Positions 1 through 11,243 of a DNA stretch of 64,000 nt are shown piece by piece (position 1 is the stretch's first letter; each line of letters starts with the position of its first letter). This stretch comes from Verticillium longisporum (taxonomy: Eukaryota; Ascomycota; Sordariomycetes; Glomerellales; Plectosphaerellaceae): positions 5,022,001 to 5,086,000 of the forward strand of contig JAETXT010000004.1 in NCBI GenBank assembly GCA_019188255.1, in the 5' to 3' direction. Position numbers and translations under genes: made by a program. Under the pieces are notes generated by a model, which was not told the origin of the DNA, did no database searches, and was given only the letters and a program-made list of their open reading frames with translations.

Positions 1-1871
1 CTTGGTGGTCATTGTAGGGCGCTGCATGTCTTACCATCCACTCGTCCAGCCGCGCCTACGCGCAAGGAGTAGGGGCGATCCATTCTTCGGCAGCCTAGCA
101 CGAGCAGAGTGCGCTGCCATATTTGATGGTACTTTTGGGGCGATATCTCGAATATGGGGCGTTCCAGCATGGATTTATCCCACGGCAGTGGGATAAGATG
201 TTGTCCTTGCAGATTTGGTACCGACAGCATCTCGAGAGCCGAGCCATACTTTCCGCTGAATGCTTTATCCTTGAGAGCCTTGCTGATGATCAAGCTTGAC
301 AGGTCGGTAAGAAGGCAAGGCATGGACGTCACACTGAATGACAGTCTGGCAAAATCACAAGTCAGCAGGATACAAGTGCCATTTCTGAACAGAGCGGCCT
401 GACTTGTGGTCTTGACTATCCATCACCTTGTTGTGTTGCTGTTTCTTGTGCAACACAGTGGGCGTAGCTACCAGTCGAGGGTGAGCTTTGCGGGAAGGAT
501 CCTGCACCAGATCTAGTCTGACTTGGCTATACAGAAAGCGCGTCAATGTCCCCTGACGAAAGCCTCCGATGGCCATCATCAGAACCACAAAGTGGAAGGC
601 AACGCGTTCAGATGCGGTGCAGGGGATATCGTCTGCCCGTCGCCACAATGTCGTCAAAATCAGCAAGACATCTTTCTCGGTCATCTCCACCTTCTCGAAT
701 GTTTGGTCGCGATGTAATCCCAGCGAGTCTGTCAGTCCCTCTCGGATCCACTAGCGAACTCTGACTTCAGCAAGTGTGGCATAAAGCGCTGCGGACGGCA
801 CCTCGGCGACTCACCAGACTGATTTTGGACACTGGTCCTGTGCAACGCTCTGACACCGACAGCGTCCAGTGCGCCGAGTTGTTTGGATCACTTCTCCTTT
901 TTGCCTGTAGAACGTGATCGTCGGCATGCCTTACCAAGCCCTTCCAAACTTCCAAGATCGTCTTGGTGCAAGTCACAGTCCTCGCAAGCTCATACTCTTC
1001 CGGTCCCAGACTGGCCCGTTTCTCCAATGAGTTGACGACATAATCTTGAAGAAAGGCCTGGCAGTATCCTATTGATTCGGGGTTTCGTCACAGAGCCGAA
1101 GCCAGATGTCATCCGGGTCCAAGCCTAGCACATTGCGGAAAAAGCTGCAGATTGGCTCAGCATTCACTCATGGTCTTCGGAGCACTCAAGGCGAACTTAC
1201 TTTTGCCACTTTTGATACGAGCTCTGCCTTTGCTTCCTCGTGACGTCAGTGACTGATGCCCTGTCGGCGATCGGCTCTGCCTGGAACTGGGCTAAGGCTT
1301 CACGGGCTTTTCGCTGTCGCTCCCGACTCATAGAGAGATGGGACAGTGGTCCGACGCGAACGGCAGTCGCCCCAGGTGCCATCGCGGGCGGCTGGAGCTC
1401 TGGAGGGAAGACAGAAGACATCGTGCGGTCGCAGTGTGTCAAAGGCAAGGGTAGGAGGGGGATTGCGCGTTCGGATGGCTCAAAGTTTGCCGGAAAATGA
1501 CCATGCAGGAGGTCCAGAAGAGCGCCCGTGAGACAGGCACAAGAAGAGAGGTCTGAAATATGAACGCCAAACAGGATGCCGGATGCCGGATGCCAGGAAC
1601 GAAATGATGGACAGAGCTTGGCTGTCGGAACAAGACAGGGAGGATGCTGTTGTGAAGACAAGACGAATGGTGGGTGGCACGAGACGGGCAGTGTATTACA
1701 GTCTGTGAACGACGGGGGCGACATCTCTCTTAACCCTGCTAGTTGCACCCGAGACCTGAGGCCTCGCCCTCTTGCCTCATACTTACGCCTCATACTTGAA
1801 AGCCATTCTTGCATGTCATCAGGCGGGTTTGGATGGTATTCGTCAGTTGCAGCAGGGGTGGGGGTGAGCAT
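1..1871 (-). pseudogene. Decayed DUF3435-family gene, truncated by window edge
   Basis: The minus strand carries pieces of a fungal DUF3435 protein (the tyrosine-recombinase-like family often labelled FluG-domain). In order from the right there is a possible N-terminal piece (1201-1871), then FFRNVLGLDPDDIW near 1155-1115, GPEEYELARTVTC near 1005-965, a core containing TFEKVEMTEKD and GGFRQGTLTRF (about 700-500), and DLSSLIISKALKDKAF with RPYSLRVGAAGRVDG (about 310-40). Two plausible introns remain (1156-1200 and 761-814). The gene is broken. One base is missing in the G run at 1079-1082 (C on the coding strand). A TAG sits just inside the exon after 760 where a glutamine is expected before the WIREGL segment. 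There is a stop or frame change near 355, and another stop at 9-11. The Q-to-stop change is a C-to-T transition of the kind RIP makes. Family assignment is by remembered motifs; the N-terminal exon is uncertain. Confidence 0.62.
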
Positions 1872-4800
1872 GGCTCAGGTGTGCGCATCGACGCCTTTGT
1901 TGTGCTGAACGCCACGCTTCGAAGGCGGCTACTGAAACCACCTGTAAAGCAGCGAGCTTGTCTCTCCACAGCCCTGCACTGTACGCCTTTTGGTAACAAG
2001 CCTACGAGATGCTCGCCAAAGCATGGCGAACTGACAGTGTGACTACTGCTCCGAGCACTACTCATCACCGCGCTATCCAATGACGGGTCCTCAAGGCAGG
2101 TGTGACAAAGCCGGGTATGTGGCCGCTTTGAAGCAAATGAGGCCCCACTCGTAGATCCGCCGACTCCTCACAGGCGCGAGTTCGCATGCTAAAGTTCAAT
2201 TGAGACCATCTAAATCCACATCACGCTCCATGTCGCGGTAGCGATGTCGCATCGAGCATGTCACAGGAGCCATATCCTATTGGATCTGGCATTGGCGACA
2301 TTGCCCATTTTGACGGTGGCGTATCTGCGACCCCGAAGCCGAGAAGCGTGCTTCTTTACCACGAACAGGCTATCGTAGATAACGAAATGCGAGACTTGGG
2401 GTCATGTTTATCATCACGCACTCTACGGGAGGTGAATCTCATTACATATCGACGGCCGAGTTGAGTGTCAGCGACGGGAGTGACTAGCAAGCGGAATTGA
2501 CCCTGTACACCATGCTCTCGTTTCAACCACGAGCAAAAAACTAGCCATGCGAAGTCCGCGCTACCGTCAAAGCCTAGCTAGTTTAGCCTGAAGCCATCCC
2601 CCTACCTCTCTCACCAAATTGCGACCCGGTTTAGTAGTGTTGGTGGGAGCTTCAGAGCCACTTCTTCTCCTCTATCCTCGGTTTGGTGGCGAGACACTAA
2701 ACGAGCCACTTGTGATTTGGCCAGGCTCTGGATATTATCGGAGCCTGCGGTCCAGCTCCTCTGAGAACATGCTGAGGTGCGTCACAAACTTTGGGATCAT
2801 TACCGTCAGGTTAAGATCCCTCTCCCAGCCTGTTATTCTGCTGGTGAGGCTTCCCCATGCTGCTCGTATTGATGGACAGCAGAAACATGTGAGAGACTAG
2901 AACGACATGTCCACTCAAGGCAAATGGCGGGTTGTTGAATTCTTGCGATACCGGAATCTCATAGGATCCAAGAATATTCTTGCGGCAGTGGTGTTGTAGA
3001 TGAAGCTTTTATGGTATCTACCACGAGACGCTTAATCTAACTCTGTAACTCGTTCAACGTGGCCCAGTTAGGTATGGGGAAACTTTTAGCCTCAGTGATG
3101 TCCTTATGATGGCGGTGCAAGGCAAGAACATGGGTGAAGAGCAGGATGCTGTACTTATGCATGAGAGCTAGCAGCGCCAAAGATAGCATTTCATTTACTT
3201 TGCATAATTACTCCTCTTACTTGCAACAAGGACACAACGAGTGTACAATTGAGTAGGCGCATTCTACCTTTAGACATGCGACAAGTTAACTTGAATAATG
3301 AACTGTAATGGTACCCAATCTCAGCTGTGATCGCCGACCCTACTCATTCCAGGCCGAAAGCGACTTCCAAGACTTAAGCTTTTACCTTGTTTTATAAATT
3401 GTAACTCATTATGAGTTAGTTTCGAGTCTCAGAATCCATCATGCGCGAATGCACATGATATAATCTTTCTCTGAGGGCAGCATACCTTGGCGTCATGCCT
3501 CAATTGTGGTTTCTGCCGTCCTCAACCGCTACGAGGGGAAAGCGCCAGAGCATGTATGATGCGTGCTCGAGATCAAACTGCCGCCTAGAGGTTCATCTCC
3601 AATATCTTGGCCCTGGTCTACTCTGACATTGCACATCGAGCTCTTGTGCCTGTTACGTTGGCTCGACTGGGCTGAATAATCTCAACAGCAAGGTGTCGAC
3701 TACTTCTATAAAGTGGCTCTCGTACTGCCTTTCCGCCCCGCGGCGCATCCACATCAGCCTCAAGAGTTCATGTAGGTAATTTTGACAAATATTATTTTGA
3801 TGCAATTTCCATATGATTTCCAAACGAGAGTGAAGAGCTGTTCTGAACAAAAGTGCCGAGTGTGTGCCCCCTCGACTATGATGAGGGAAAGGCTACGGTG
3901 CTGGTCATTGTCAGCCAAGCTGCGTCATTATTTCAGCATGTGCTGCATCAAGAGATTAGCTGCAGAGGCACCGCTGGTGAGCAACAGCATTCGGCGCCAT
4001 GTCTCGTTTACCACAGGGGTCGAGGTCCCGTTCGCCCGTCGCCACGGCCGCATGACAAACCCGTTGGGGCAGCTTCGTTGATGCCCCCAGCTGCGGCTCG
4101 CAGCCCTACTGTATAGACAGAAGCCCGCAGCGTAGACCTTGGAATTCCGTAGCCGGTACTTCAATTGTCGCCAGAATCTTCGCGGGTGAGGGGGCTGACT
4201 GAGGTGTCATTCCATTTATTCAACGGCCAGGAGGCGCCTTGATCGTCCGTAGTTGTCTGAACGATAATAGTGGACACCAGCTGGGTTGCGAAGCAGGCTT
4301 TGAGACTTAATAATTATTCGAACTCGAGTGTTATAGGTCGTGAGTTAGAACATTTAATTGTCGATGCGTAATACGAAGCGTATATTTTTTGCAGCAGACT
4401 TACAGATGATAAAGTCGTCTTCTCGTGGTCAACCGGTTCATAGATTGTGGATTGAGGATTATCACGCGGTACAAATGATTTCAATGAGCTCCATAACATG
4501 ATAGCATTCACTATTGGCAGTGGACGGCAAGTGAAGTCTACGGCAGCGCGCTTCACAGAGCTTGGTTGCTATGGCGGCGAATAAGTCAGACCAGTGATCA
4601 ATGAAGGTCGCTGTGCCCTGATCAACACTCGGCTTGCATCACTCGGTTACTGCAGCGGCTTTCTGTTGCGTACCTTCGGTGCTGACTTGGTTTCTCTAGA
4701 CAAAGACGTAGATACATGTTTGTGCCACTGAAAAAGCGATTTAGCCTTTCGAGTTTCCCGCTAATTTTTACCCTTCACAAATGCTTCTGTGTTCCACTAC

Positions 4801-7604
4801 TCGTGCCACTGATCGTTAGAAGAAGAGTTCACGCTCGTTCCTTTTGCCTCAAATCCTGCTGCTACATTTCTTGTCGTCATCCCCCAAAACGAAAAAGTCA
4901 ACAGCCTCTCGCGAAAAGTTCGGCTCTGGCGAGAGCTCCGACGAAAAAAGTGGCTTTGTCAGCTACACCTAAGAACGGAGGGCGCATTTGCTGCTGACGA
5001 CGTAGTAACGGTTTTGTGATGAATACGGCAGGAAAACGTGCATGACCCAGGTTTCACCTCGTTCACAGCCCCGGACGCTTCGTTTTTGGCATGGACCTCG
5101 CTTATTACAATTGTGTTGTCAAGCAGCTCCAGGCTTGTTGCCCTAAAATTACACCTCCAAACCATTCCCGATCCTGCCCAGCCCAAGGAGCGCTCGACAG
5201 CTGAAGATGCCACAAGAAAACAAAGAATCTGCGTCTTGCGGAGCGGAAAAGGCTCTAGGAGCTGGAAGATGTCATCACAACGATGTAGAGAACACATTTA
5301 CCATTTACTGAAGCGACAGCATGTCATTCCTTCTGGGCATCACATACAATTAACTGGGTCGTCCAATCTCTGCGTCATGGCTGACGTAAGACGACAGTTC
5401 AAGAGCTGCTCCGCGAGCTCACAAGCGAAGGTCCGACACACAGGGACTCTGCCTTGCGGTGACCAGGCGCAAACACCCGCGTGAGGAAATGCCTTCGCGC
5501 ATGGGACAGCCACAACCTTTCCTCTTGTGTTCAATTTTCAGGCTCCTCCGCCAACAGTGTAGCCCACGTCTATGGCCTTCCTGGCCGCTGGTAACAGATT
5601 TGAACGTCGTCCGCTAAAGGGAGGGAGACTTCGCTCGTGCACATGTCAGACGTAATTGACTCCAATCAGGCTTCCCTTCTTCTCTCTCCATCTCGTCGGC
5701 TGGACATTATAACATGAGCATAGCTGGGCCAGATCCTAGGAGAGGTCGTGTTGTGTAGATGCCTCGTTACGCCGTCGAATATGCAAAGAAGCATCATAAC
5801 GGGTCGGGGACTGAATTAAATCCGATGCTAAAGACTTTGGCTTATAGCACGCGATACTCGACCAAATAAGGAACCATGCAGCTTCACTTTCGGCTTGTTT
5901 CCGAACCAGGAATCAGTAGACCAAAGATGCTACGACATGCTCACTTGTAAAATCTAAGCTCCCAGATCTTAACTTACAATAGCACCCCCTGATCAGATCG
6001 GAACACAGAAACCAAGGCGGGATGTTTGGACCCCCCCTGACACTACGTAAGCTGAGGCTTTGACTGCCAATCAGAATACCGCAAATGTGAGCGCTTGTGG
6101 CGGGGCCTAAAGCGGCGGCTCAAAGAGGGGTATGGTCATGTGGGCGCGTACTGTGCGGGCCATTTTGGTCTTGTAGTAGAGACTTCTCCGAATCGTAATA
6201 CTGCCCTTACTGGCTTATCTATGGGAGAGCGGACGGGATCCCGAGTTCTCCAGTAGGTATGGTCGTATGTGCTGGGAAACGGCATTGTGCAGAGTCATAG
6301 CCGCACAGAAAAGACAAACAAAAAGCCTAGTATGCGTTTCTGATATCATCTGCTGACGGAGAATTACTTGACGGCACGACGCTGGCATGCTTGGCCAACC
6401 CCTGACGGCAAGCAATGAAGACACTCGCTATTCATAACTCAGCTGGATTATAGGCAGTGTGTCCATCGTCAGCAATCTGGCATCATCTGAGCTCTCAAAT
6501 AAGGCTTTGGTAGACAACAAAAATAACAAAACCGGTCATTATCTTTAGTCGATTCTCATCAAGACCATGCATGAGTCCTTGCCACCATGAATTTAGACTC
6601 TGTGGGTCGACTGGGTGTTCAGTCTTCGCATGGGCTGTACCGACCGCCCACGGTACTGGAAAATCATAAGTCTTGCAAAAAATAATGATCTCTTCCCAAG
6701 CCTTGGGACCTATATCGAGTGCGATTCGAAACAAGGAACAAGAGAAGCATTCATTCGTAAGCTGAATCTTGTCATAAAGAGTAACTGCAAGTTTCCGCCG
6801 GCACCCATCGAAATGCTGGCGTCTGAATCTGGCTGTCATTGAGCATCTACTGGTAACACGACATGATCGACTGTCTTGTGATATTTCCCTTCCGAGGCAG
6901 ATAATGGGAGGAGCCTGGAGACTGAGCCAAAGGGTTCCGCGAGAAAGGTCATAGGCGATGGCAAGAGAAAACCACACTTGGAACCCGGGAGGGACAGGAA
7001 TTTAGACAAGTATGAAGAGACATGTTGAGAAGCACTGAATCAATAATCATGAACATCTTGTAAAGATTTATTGAGCTGATGTGCAAAAATTTATGTCGCC
7101 TTGGGATGCTGCAAGACCATCCTTTCGCCATTGCACCTCATTTCGCTGCGTCTGTTACGAGTCACCGCCCCATCTTGGCCCTGCGTTCCCCATTCAGCGG
7201 TTCCGACTTCTGGCTCTGCTTCCTTACAGCCGTGATTCTTGATGAGATGGCTGATTCTGATGCCCGGATATCCTTAGTGGAATCAGCCGAGCTCTGGCCC
7301 GCTCAGCTTATTGACCCCCGCCCCTGTCCGTTGCCATCAAGCCACGTTTTCTCATGCGTCGAGTTGAGTGTTTGCCCGGGGTTGCAACTTCCTGCGCGAC
7401 GCTTTGGCGAACTGATGCCGTTGCAGTAGAGTCCGTTCTAACGGCGGCTTGCAAGGCGATGTGTTTCCTTCTCGGCTTACTTTGAGGTGCCGATACGCGT
7501 GCTTTGCGGAAACCCCTTGCTGTATGCTTTGCCATGGCCTCAAGCCACCGTCCTTTGGATGATTCCGTCGTAAATGTCATACCTCTTTGCAATTTCGGCT
7601 GACT
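1872..7604. other. Gene-poor stretch, no convincing gene
   Basis: About 5.7 kb with only short unrelated open frames and frequent stops. Composition is more AT-rich than in the gene-bearing part. I see no recognisable protein domain, RNA gene or clear terminal repeat. The longest minus-strand frame is listed separately. This may be decayed repeat DNA next to the DUF3435 relic, but I could not identify a family. Confidence 0.5.
6495..6977 (-). CDS. Doubtful 160-residue open frame, unknown
   Basis: A minus-strand frame in the gene-poor block whose second half (about 6780-6500) reads more like protein than its surroundings, with a balanced composition and an aromatic-rich stretch that includes AWEEIIIFCKTYDFPVPW. 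I do not recognise the family. The first half is cysteine- and arginine-rich and unconvincing, so this could be the last exon of a decayed gene or simply chance. No splice structure joins it to other exons. Confidence 0.15.
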   Translation of the reverse strand: MWFSLAIAYDLSRGTLWLSLQAPPIICLGREISQDSRSCRVTSRCSMTARFRRQHFDGCRRKLAVTLYDKIQLTNECFSCSLFRIALDIGPKAWEEIIIFCKTYDFPVPWAVGTAHAKTEHPVDPQSLNSWWQGLMHGLDENRLKIMTGFVIFVVYQSLI

Positions 7605-8737
7605 TCAAGACTCGTCCATCTCGTCTTCCTTTCTTGAAGACGCCTCGCCGCTGCCGCCACCAAGCGCAGCGGCAATATTCTCAAGGCCCTCGACCTCCCC
7701 CTTGGCGAATTTTTTGCCCTCGCCCTGCCATTCGCCATCGCGAACCTCGCCGTTCTTGCCGAGCTCGAGCCCACGCACGTTCTCGAGGTGCTTCCTCGTA
7801 GCCACCTCAACGTACTCGACCCGCTCGCGCCGCCAGCCTTTCCTCTTGTCGTCGTCCCCGTTCTCGTCCCCCTGACCGGCCAGATCGGGCATGAGATTGG
7901 TCAGAGACGTCGACAGCGCGCGCAGGGCCTGCAGTTGCGACAGCGTAAAGGCGGTCGTCGTCGAGATGGGCGTCCGGGCATCGGCGTCCTGGAGACCCCC
8001 CTTGGCGTGCAGGAAACCAAACGGCGCTCCGGCGCCCTCCTCGGCCTTGACGGCGTGCTCGCCCTCGCCGAGCGCGGCCCTCGCCTGTCGGCCGCCGCCC
8101 GCCGCAGCCCCAGCGACGGCGGCGCGCAGCCTGGCCAGCAGGGCGGCGTTGCGGGCCTTCTCGGCGCGCAGCATGACGTTGAGGCGCTGGCTACCCTGCA
8201 GGCTGCGGCGCACGGCGTTGACGCTCTCGGGGGTGGGCGCGCCGTCGCGGGCGGGGGCGTCAAAGTCGTGGGCGCCGTAGTGCGACAGGCGCAGCCAGGG
8301 GCGGGCGTCGGGGCTGAGGCAGATGAGGTAGCGCATGACGTAGAGCTCGAAGATGTCAAAGTTCTTGTCAATGGCGTTGCAGAGGAGCGTCTCGAGCTTG
8401 TGGACGCCGTCGGCGACCTCGAACTTGGCGGCCTCGTCTGCGGTGCGGGGCGGGTCGGCGGAGGGGTTCTGTTTTTGTTGCTGCTGCTGCTGCTGCTTCT
8501 TGAGGGCCTTTTCGAAGCCGAGCGTCTTGGCGCTGGCACCGGCGAGACCCTGCTCGACGCGATCGAGGGTGCGGTCGGCGAGGGAGTTGACGACGTTGAT
8601 GATGCTGTCGAGGAGGGACTGGGGTGGTTGATCAGTGAAGGGTCAAGTAGGTTGGCAGGGGGGGCTGGACATACGACGGGCGCATATCCGAGATGCTCCG
8701 TCAGGATCTCAGTGTCGGTGATGTGAGGTTGCGCCAT
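7605..8737 (-). CDS. MTW1: Kinetochore protein Mis12/Mtw1
   Basis: Subunit of the MIND/Mis12 complex, which links the inner centromere to the Ndc80 microtubule-binding complex. Exons on the minus strand are 8675-8737 and 7605-8618, joined across a 56-nt intron with GTATGT donor and CAG acceptor, giving 358 residues. The start MAQPHITDTEILTEHLGY and the following SLLDSIINVVNSLADR match the conserved N-terminal helix of the family. The segment KLETLLCNAIDKNFDIFELY and the later RPWLRLSHYGAHDF are further family hallmarks. A run of seven glutamines lies near residue 65, and the C-terminal third is charged and probably coiled or disordered. An in-frame TTG upstream was ignored; the ATG at 8737 fits the family start. 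Family identity is strong. Confidence 0.9.
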
Positions 8738-10258
8738 GGTCGCAATCAATGGTGCTGCCGACGGAGCACCACACCTTGCAAAGCGAAGATGTTAAGGATG
8801 TTGGAGGTTGCAGGTGAGCGGGTGCGACGCGACTTGACGCGACGGGATGCAGGTGGGGGAATGGGAAGCGCCTGGGAGAAGCGCCTGGGGAGGGGTCCGG
8901 ATCTGTGCGGCCTTGCGCAGGACCCGGGGCACTATCCTTGCAGCACCTTAGCGCCCGCATCCCATTCCACAGTGGACTCCATGCCTGGAACACAGCATTG
9001 CTGCATGTGAGCCAGGTAATCGAAGAGAATAATCGAAGAGAATGGTTGGAAGTTCAGGTCTCCAGTGATTGCCCATGATGAAGAAGCTTGATTTAACAAT
9101 AGCCAACATACCATACACGCAGATGCAGCGCTGGCTCTATACCTTAACGCGGACCCGAACGTCCAACATCTGTGAGACACTCGACACCATGTTTTTCTCG
9201 TGAACACAATTCTAGAACATATATGATTCGACATTCCGAGGAAAAACAGTGCACCCTTGCAGGTCTAATTTTCTCAATGTATCTGGTTATCTTGCTATGG
9301 ACTACAGAAAGAAATTGGCGTCACAAGAGAAACACGAACAATAGCGAACCGATCCAGTGTCTGGCGGAATAAGATGTTCGGAACTTTTAAGTAATGAACA
9401 AACGATATCAGTAGAAAGACCAATCGCAAGATTTGCATAGTTCTTATGCTTAACATATAATAGGGCTCCACGACGGCATCGTGCTTCTACTGGCCAAGAC
9501 TTGTGAGGGGAAGTCATCTTAGCCAGAATAAGGCCTCACCTATCTCTCCTTGACTGTACCTTCTGGCGGTGGCAACCGCTTGGAGGACGAAGAACCTCTT
9601 GTATGCCCGATGGCCTCATCAGGGGCATATTCGTCCTGTGTTATGGGTCTCTGATGACCTTGTTTTTCGTCCTGTTCTTGATTTTGGCAGCACTGGAAGC
9701 TGTTTTCCCGCTGATGTATGAATGCATGCGAAGCATCACAATCCCAGCCGACAGCTGTACTATGAATATCAACTGCGCCAATGTTTAGCATTCTCACGCA
9801 ACCATGGACTCCAAGTAGTTTGTTAGAGCCACAAGCAGTGGATACGCCCCTCGATTCATGAACCATAACTGTGCGGCGTTCGGAGCCACACGAACGCTAG
9901 CATCAGTCCGACTCGCCCCGAGACTGAACGAGTGATCATAAGCACATGGCAGACACTTCTGACGTCAAGCTTCATCCTGCGTACATATTTCCTGCCGCAA
10001 AAGGAGAGAGCGTCAATCTGAACGCCCTCCAGCTCGAGCTGCCAATTCAACGTGGGCAGGATGGCAGACACCCACAACATGACATGCTCACGAGGTAATA
10101 CTCTCACCGCCAGGCTAAGGACCTTGGCTAAAAGTAACCGGAACATGACGAGTTACGCATTGTTGTTACAAAGGCGTCCCAGCTCACTGGTAGAATACAC
10201 AAGACGGGCTCAACACTGCCCCCCCTCCCCCCAGGAAACACAACACAGCGACAAGAGC
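8738..10258. other. Intergenic, Mtw1 promoter side and beyond
   Basis: About 1.5 kb upstream of MTW1 and downstream of the TMEM14 gene. Only short frames occur. The longest hydrophobic one (9856-10146, minus) is not recognisable. No repeat or RNA gene was seen. Confidence 0.5.
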
Positions 10259-10782
10259 TCACACGCCGAAGCGGAACTCCCTAAACTTCTTCTGGTAGTA
10301 AAACGTCGACAGCGCGCCGGCGACGGTCAGGCCGATGGCCGGGCGGGACTTGGCCTGCGTGGCGATGAGCCGCTGGGCGCCGGCGCCCAGCAGGACGACG
10401 CTGCTGCCCAGCGCGAGCTCGGCGCCGTAGTCCTTGTTCTTCTTCAGGAGGTATCCTGCACACGGAGTGGTTAGCTAGAGCTCAGTGCCTCGTGGCGCAT
10501 TGAGCAGGCGGTGCGAGACGAGATTCGCAGCACTGCCCGGGAACACAGGCCACGGCCCCCAGGGGAGGAGAGGACTGACCTGCAAAGGCAAAGCTGGTGC
10601 CGAGAGTCAGGCCTGCGATGAGAGACGGCTTGGAACGCGTGCGGACGAAACCGAAGGTGCCGCCGGCAGCCACTGTTGGGCGAGCGGGTACACGTGAGCA
10701 TTTGACCTGGGCATGGGAGGGGCTATTCGGAGCGTCGGGACTTACACAGGCCTGCCAATGTGAATGCGGGATGCTCAGCCAT
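10259..10782 (-). CDS. TMEM14/UPF0136 family membrane protein
   Basis: Small integral membrane protein of the TMEM14 family, whose members lie in mitochondrial or plastid membranes and have been linked to porphyrin or fatty-acid transport. Its role in this organism is unknown. Three minus-strand exons (10746-10782, 10580-10672, 10259-10455) give 108 residues. Donors are GTAAGT and GTCAGT, and the acceptors end CAACAG and GTGCAG. The start MAEHPAFTLAGL is typical. Glycine-rich hydrophobic helices follow (SLIAGLTLGTSFAFAGYLL, ELALGSSVVLLGAG, AIGLTVAGALSTFYY), and the end is QKKFREFRFGV. All exon phases join correctly and the length matches the family. Topology is inferred from hydrophobicity only. 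Confidence 0.85.
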
Positions 10783-11243
10783 GACTGTGAGGTTTGCGCT
10801 GCGTGTGAGACGGATGGCAAGGGAGGTAGAATGAGCACACAAGGTTGAGCTTGGGGGTTGACAGCTTTCGAGTCGTCGAGGTCATGATCTGCTGAGATAA
10901 GCGAAAAGATATGAGTGAAAGGTCCGAGTGGGGCCGGGCTTTCGGCCTGGCGATGGCGTGCCGCAACTTGAGCGTCATGCAAACGAAGAGCAAGAAACGG
11001 GCCAAATTTTGGTATTTCAGATCGATTAGAATGGCAGCATGTGAGTGAAAGATGTGTTTTTTTTTACCGAAGACGCTAACCACCTGATTCTTCCCCCGTA
11101 TGAAGTGCCTTCGTGAAGCTAGTACCATTTTCCTAGATGCCTCGCAGCGTTGAATCAAAGACACCACGAACAGCCATCGAGCTTGCTCATCGTTGCAAAA
11201 TCATTGTGTATTCAAAATCCCAAACTCCTCATCAAAATGCATA
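10783..11243. other. Intergenic between TMEM14 gene and glycosyltransferase-like gene
   Basis: A 461-bp spacer. Both neighbours are on the minus strand, so it holds the TMEM14 promoter and the 3' end of the gene to its right. No distinct element was recognised. Confidence 0.5.

Noticed and set aside
5038..5484. 148-codon plus-strand frame in the gene-poor block
   Set aside because: No recognisable motif, atypical composition and no supporting splice context.
1..7604. A complete Starship element
   Set aside because: Only a decayed DUF3435 fragment is visible; no intact captain, boundaries, target duplications or cargo genes are in the window.
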